DNA of 64,000 nucleotides from SIG607 sp045648445 (GTDB lineage Bacteria > Bacillota > Clostridia > Oscillospirales > Acutalibacteraceae): positions 39,970 through 103,969 of the forward strand of contig JAZRNY010000004.1 of assembly GCA_045648445.1 (NCBI GenBank). The letters run 5' to 3'. The position numbers and the translations under genes were made by a program. Of this stretch, positions 60,683-64,000 are shown one piece after another; the first letter of the stretch is position 1; each line of letters starts with the position of its first letter. The notes under the pieces were generated by a model that was not told the DNA's origin, did no database searches, and saw nothing but the letters and a program-made list of their open reading frames with translations.

Positions 60683-62191
60683 ATGGCTTTTTATTTTGAA
60701 GAAGTATCTCATACCTTTAACGAATACCTTTTAGTACCCGGTTATTCTTCCGAGCACTGTATTCCTGCAAACGTTAGTTTAAAAACTCCCCTTGTTAAGT
60801 TCAAAAAGGGTGAAGAACCTGCTATTACAATGAACATTCCCCTTACCAGTGCAATTATGCAGTCTGTTTCAGGCGAACGTCTTGCAGTTGCCCTTGCAAA
60901 AGAAGGCGGTGTTTCCTTTATCTTTGGTTCTCAGTCTATTGAAGACGAAGCTGCTATGGTTGCACGTGCAAAGAACTATAAAGCAGGTTTTGTAGTAAGC
61001 GATTCTAACATTACTCCCGATGCTACACTTGCAGATATAATCGCTCTTAAAGAGTCTACCGGTCACTCTACCGTTGCAGTTACCGATGACGGCACCTGTT
61101 GCGGAAAATTACTTGGTATCGTTACCGGCAGAGACTATAGAGTAAGCCGTATGGATAAAGCCACAAAAGTAAGCGAGTTTATGACTCCCTTTGATAAACT
61201 TATTTGCGGTGAAGAAAACACCACTTTAAAACAGGCTAATGATATTATTTGGGACAACAAATTAAATTCCCTTCCTATTATTACTAAAGATGGTCACCTT
61301 AAATATATGGTATTCCGTAAAGACTACGATTCCCATAAAGAAAACGTTAACGAACTTCTAGACGCTGAAAAGCGTTACGTTGTAGGCGCAGGTATCAATA
61401 CTCGTGACTACGAAGAAAGAATCCCTGCTCTTATCAATGCAGGTGTTGACGTACTTTGTATCGACTCTTCCGAAGGCTTTAGCGAATGGCAAAAACGTAC
61501 TATCGCTTTTGTTAGAGAAAAATACGGTGATACCGTTAAAATCGGCGCCGGTAACGTTGTTGATAAAGAAGGTTTCCTTTTCCTTGCTGAATGTGGCGCT
61601 GACTTTATTAAGGTTGGTATCGGTGGCGGTTCCATTTGTATCACCCGTGAAACAAAAGGTATCGGTCGCGGACAGGCTACTGCACTTATTGACGTATGTA
61701 AAGCAAGAGATGAATATTACGAAAAGACAGGTGTATATATTCCCGTTTGTTCCGACGGTGGTATCGTACACGACCATCACATGACCTTGGCTTTGGCTAT
61801 GGGAGCCGACTTCCTTATGCTCGGCAGATACTTTGCTCGTTTTGACGAAAGTCCCACAAACAAGGTGAATATCGGTGGTAACTACTTCAAAGAATATTGG
61901 GGCGAAGGCAGTAACAGAGCAAGAAACTGGATGCGTTACGACCTTGGCGGAGATAAGAAACTTTCCTTCGAAGAAGGCGTTGACTCTTACGTTCCTTATG
62001 CAGGTACCCTTAAAGACAACGTAAATCTTTCACTTATGAAGGTTAAATCCACAATGTGCAACTGTGGTGCTCTTAACATTCCCGAACTTCAGCAGAAAGC
62101 AAAACTTACTCTTGTTTCTGCTACAAGTATTATTGAAGGCGGCGCACACGACGTTATTCAAAAAGACACCACAGCAAACAAAATCAAATAA
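60683..62191 (+). CDS. guaB: IMP dehydrogenase
   Basis: 502 residues with AGAGGAAGGAA before the ATG. A TIM barrel is interrupted by two CBS domains (about 105-225, with CCGKLLGIVTGRDY and LPIITKDGHLKYMVFRKD). The catalytic loop is GIGGGSICITRETKGIGRG with the active cysteine, and SDGGIVHDHHMTLALAMGADFLMLGRYFA is the phosphate-binding end. It makes XMP from IMP, the first step toward GTP. A single gene with its own promoter and terminator. Confidence 0.96.
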   Translation: MAFYFEEVSHTFNEYLLVPGYSSEHCIPANVSLKTPLVKFKKGEEPAITMNIPLTSAIMQSVSGERLAVALAKEGGVSFIFGSQSIEDEAAMVARAKNYKAGFVVSDSNITPDATLADIIALKESTGHSTVAVTDDGTCCGKLLGIVTGRDYRVSRMDKATKVSEFMTPFDKLICGEENTTLKQANDIIWDNKLNSLPIITKDGHLKYMVFRKDYDSHKENVNELLDAEKRYVVGAGINTRDYEERIPALINAGVDVLCIDSSEGFSEWQKRTIAFVREKYGDTVKIGAGNVVDKEGFLFLAECGADFIKVGIGGGSICITRETKGIGRGQATALIDVCKARDEYYEKTGVYIPVCSDGGIVHDHHMTLALAMGADFLMLGRYFARFDESPTNKVNIGGNYFKEYWGEGSNRARNWMRYDLGGDKKLSFEEGVDSYVPYAGTLKDNVNLSLMKVKSTMCNCGALNIPELQQKAKLTLVSATSIIEGGAHDVIQKDTTANKIK

Positions 62192-62202
62192 TTGAGTATA
62201 TT

Positions 62203-62234
62203 AAAACAGCGGTTCAAAGCGAACCGCTGTTTTT
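62203..62234. terminator. Terminator between guaB and AraC
   Basis: AAAACAGCGGTTC and complement around AAAGC, followed by eight T. It serves both converging genes. Confidence 0.9.
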
Positions 62235-62996
62235 TTTGGCATATTCTTTTGGAGAAACACCAAAATATTTTGAAAATTCACGCGAAAAATGACAAGGTTC
62301 AAAGTATCCGCACATAACGGCTGCCTCTTGAACCTCTACCTGACCACTCGAAAGCAAAGTTTTAGCATATTCCATTCGTTTATTTATAATATATTCTTTT
62401 GGAGACATAGAATATATTTCGGTAAAAATTCTTCTAAAATACGCTTCGCTGATATTTGATAGTTGGGCCAGTTTTTTAACCGATAAATCATTATTGGTAA
62501 AATCAGTATCTATTAAATTTACACCCGGTTTTATAAGAAGTTCCTTTTGGCTGGGCATATAATTTTTAGCCTTTTCTTTAAGGGTAAGCAAAATAATATC
62601 ATACAAAATTTTTCTTATCGCAACATCTTTATAAGGTTTATTTTGCCAAAAAATTTGATTTGCCTCTTTAAAAAGAGTTATTACAGGTTCACTGTTCCTA
62701 AAGTTCATTGAAAAAGGTTCGGATTTTATTTCATTTAGGAGTTCAAAGTTTATTGCCCAACAGGTGCCATTTGCAACAGTTTCTATGGTATAATCAGAAC
62801 CTTTGGGTAAATAATGAAGTTCCAAAACATCGGTTTTTATAACTGTTCCGTCAGAAAAATATATGTTTTTTATACTGTTTTCGTCATTCAAAACTAAACC
62901 ATGACTTGCTCTGTTCTTGTGAACCTTATCGCCTTTTATAACATGAACCGCAAGTTTTATATCGGTAATTATGGCTTTTCCCCATTCATTATTCAT
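62214..62996 (-). CDS. AraC family transcription regulator
   Basis: 260 residues. A cupin-type sensor half (residues 10-150, VLELHYLPKGSDYTIETVANGTCW) and an AraC DNA-binding half (SVKKLAQLSNISEAYFRRIFTEIYSMSPKEYI and AAVMCGYFEPCHFSREFSKYFGVSPKEYA). Both helix-turn-helices are intact. The target is not in sight: guaB converges and the cupin-GNAT gene behind is of foreign composition. Single gene. Confidence 0.9.
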   Translation of the reverse strand: MNNEWGKAIITDIKLAVHVIKGDKVHKNRASHGLVLNDENSIKNIYFSDGTVIKTDVLELHYLPKGSDYTIETVANGTCWAINFELLNEIKSEPFSMNFRNSEPVITLFKEANQIFWQNKPYKDVAIRKILYDIILLTLKEKAKNYMPSQKELLIKPGVNLIDTDFTNNDLSVKKLAQLSNISEAYFRRIFTEIYSMSPKEYIINKRMEYAKTLLSSGQVEVQEAAVMCGYFEPCHFSREFSKYFGVSPKEYAKKNSGSL

Positions 62997-63089
62997 ATAA
63001 TCACCTCACAATTTATTTATAACATATTGTATTGATTTCGTCAAGTAGTTGCGATTTTTCAATTTACTTTTAATACTCTTTTAAATATA

Positions 63090-63212
63090 ATGGTTAATGA
63101 AAGTCGAAACTTACAGTTTCGACATAAAATCTTTGATTTTATAACAAATTTTCAAAGAAAATTTGTCATTACCCATTGCAATAAGTGGCTTGTCGAAGCG
63201 CTTTCCAGCGTT
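63090..63212 (-). repeat. Family 2 repeat, third copy, cut at one end
   Basis: It reads TAATGGTTAATGAAA, then the GTCGAAACT, AAAATC and CAAATTTTC hairpins, ATTGCAAT, a half of the AAGTGGCTT stem and GTCGAAGCGCTTTCCAGCG. The AATT-rich hairpin of the long copy is missing and the last four bases of the outer GTCGAA hairpin are replaced by foreign sequence from about 63213. Confidence 0.88.
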
Positions 63213-63213
63213 T

Positions 63214-64000
63214 ATAACACCGCCCAACCACATAAACTTCAGGGCTAAAAGGCTTTTTGGCGAGATGGGACGCATAGCAGACGGAGCGATTGCCTATATC
63301 GACCTCGACGGCGGCGGTCCTGCCGAGCCTCACACACACAGCCACAACCATCTCTTTATCGTTACCGAGGGCGAGGCGAAAATCCTTCTCGGCGACAAAG
63401 AAATAATCGTGGGCAAAGACGAGGCTTTTCTTGTCGAGGGCAAGATTCCGCACTCGGTTTGGAACAATTCCGACGGCATAACAAAGATGATTGGCTTTAC
63501 CGTTGTGCCATCAGCCGAGATGTGCCTGCGCCCTTTCATGCCTTCTGATGCGGCAAAGATTATGAGTTGGAACAAGGACAAACGCGCGTTCAGACTTTGG
63601 AGTGCCGACCGCTTCGGCGATTTTCCGGCAGAGCCGAGCGAACTGACGGCGCAGTTCGACGACAGAAAGATTCCGCTGGTGGCGATGGCAGACAACGAGG
63701 TTGTGGGCTTCATCATGATGCGCTATCCTACCGACGATAATTCGCTTATCCGCCTCGGATTCGTCATCATCGACGACTCAAAACGCGGCAAGGGCTACGG
63801 CAGCAAGATGCTCAGGCTTGCCATAGACTACGCGCGTAACGAACTCGGCGCAAAGCGAATCTCGCTCGGCGTTTTCTGCGACAACAAATCGGCGGTAGAG
63901 TGTTACAAAGCGGTAGGTTTCAGCATCATCGGCGAGGATTCTTACACAATAGACGGCGAAATCTGGAAGGAATTAAGTCGGAGGCCAACGGTCTTAGGAA
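63214..64000 (+). CDS. Cupin-acetyltransferase fusion, 5' end cut, runs off the window
   Basis: The frame is open from inside the repeat to the window end. Family sequence begins right at the repeat break (INFRAKRLFGEMGRIADGA); the first ATG is at 63265. Residues from that ATG 15-85 are a cupin (GGGPAEPHTHSHNHLFIVTEGEAKI) and the rest is a GNAT acetyltransferase (GFVIIDDSKRGKGYGSKMLRLAIDYA with the acetyl-CoA loop RGKGYGS, then NKSAVECYKAVGF). The codons are clearly GC-rich, unlike every neighbour. Such cupin-GNAT proteins occur in gut Bacteroidetes and Clostridia. Either transferred DNA or an assembly join. Confidence 0.8.
   Translation, partial: MTPPNHINFRAKRLFGEMGRIADGAIAYIDLDGGGPAEPHTHSHNHLFIVTEGEAKILLGDKEIIVGKDEAFLVEGKIPHSVWNNSDGITKMIGFTVVPSAEMCLRPFMPSDAAKIMSWNKDKRAFRLWSADRFGDFPAEPSELTAQFDDRKIPLVAMADNEVVGFIMMRYPTDDNSLIRLGFVIIDDSKRGKGYGSKMLRLAIDYARNELGAKRISLGVFCDNKSAVECYKAVGFSIIGEDSYTIDGEIWKELSRRPTVLG

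Noticed and set aside
63169..63716. Two minus-strand frames in the GC-rich end
   Set aside because: The plus strand encodes a clear cupin-GNAT protein; GC-rich DNA gives long open antisense frames by chance.

Overview
This is about 64 kb of AT-rich chromosome that looks like an uncultured spore-forming Firmicute of the class Clostridia. The reasons are strong AGGAGG-type ribosome sites, TTGACA/TATAAT promoters with 17-base spacers, sporulation genes (ytvI-like, yunB, gerW/ytfI-type pair), CdaA/CdaR c-di-AMP genes, a class 1B dihydroorotate dehydrogenase (pyrD+pyrK) and PyrI next to PyrB. Most of it is housekeeping sequence on the minus strand.

Layout: 1-10 kb holds mreB (partial), comF, recD2, cdaR-cdaA, a cysteine desulfurase with a DUF3343 partner, ytvI-like, an ACT protein, yunB and a cytidylate kinase-like gene. 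10.1-13.6 kb is a tRNA-Leu locus with a structured RNA that starts with a copy of the tRNA 5' end, two copies of the tRNA 3' end, a small orphan gene, a diguanylate cyclase and a GH130 gene with no normal start. 13.6-21 kb covers amino-sugar and glycoside use, with nagA and an AraC regulator broken by frameshifts, then GH2, MFS and antiporter genes. 22-25.2 kb holds five tRNAs, hslO, a methyltransferase and yerC. 26-33 kb holds two CobW-like metallochaperones and a DUF5107/TPR gene with a sensor-type regulator. 33.5-43.5 kb is a nine-gene pyrimidine operon (pyrC-carB-pyrK-pyrD-pyrF-PHP-pyrE-pyrB-pyrI) behind a leader with a terminator. 43.6-49.6 kb is a mixed set that includes gerW, greA and a transglycosylase. 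49.7-54.7 kb is an accessory island: tRNA-Cys, IS3, an arsenic operon and two hairpin arrays. 54.7-63 kb holds a glycosidase with an ACG start, radical SAM, LRR, acyltransferase and guaB genes.

The most unusual material is non-coding. Family 1 is an array of short perfect hairpins separated by GATGATATAC-type spacers (four copies at 22229, 24997, 53477 and 54338). Each copy sits directly behind a terminator; two follow tRNA genes and two precede an orphan gene. Its first hairpin can pair either with itself or with a distant strand, and this alternative pairing is kept although the sequences differ between copies. Family 2 is a run of up to seven adjacent hairpins ending in TTTCATTAACCAT (22114, 43191, 63090, with the end motif also at the IS3 edge); one copy lies inside the pyrC leader.

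The last 0.8 kb is GC-rich and codes on the plus strand for a cupin-acetyltransferase. It begins exactly where a family 2 repeat is cut, so it is either a transferred segment or an assembly join.
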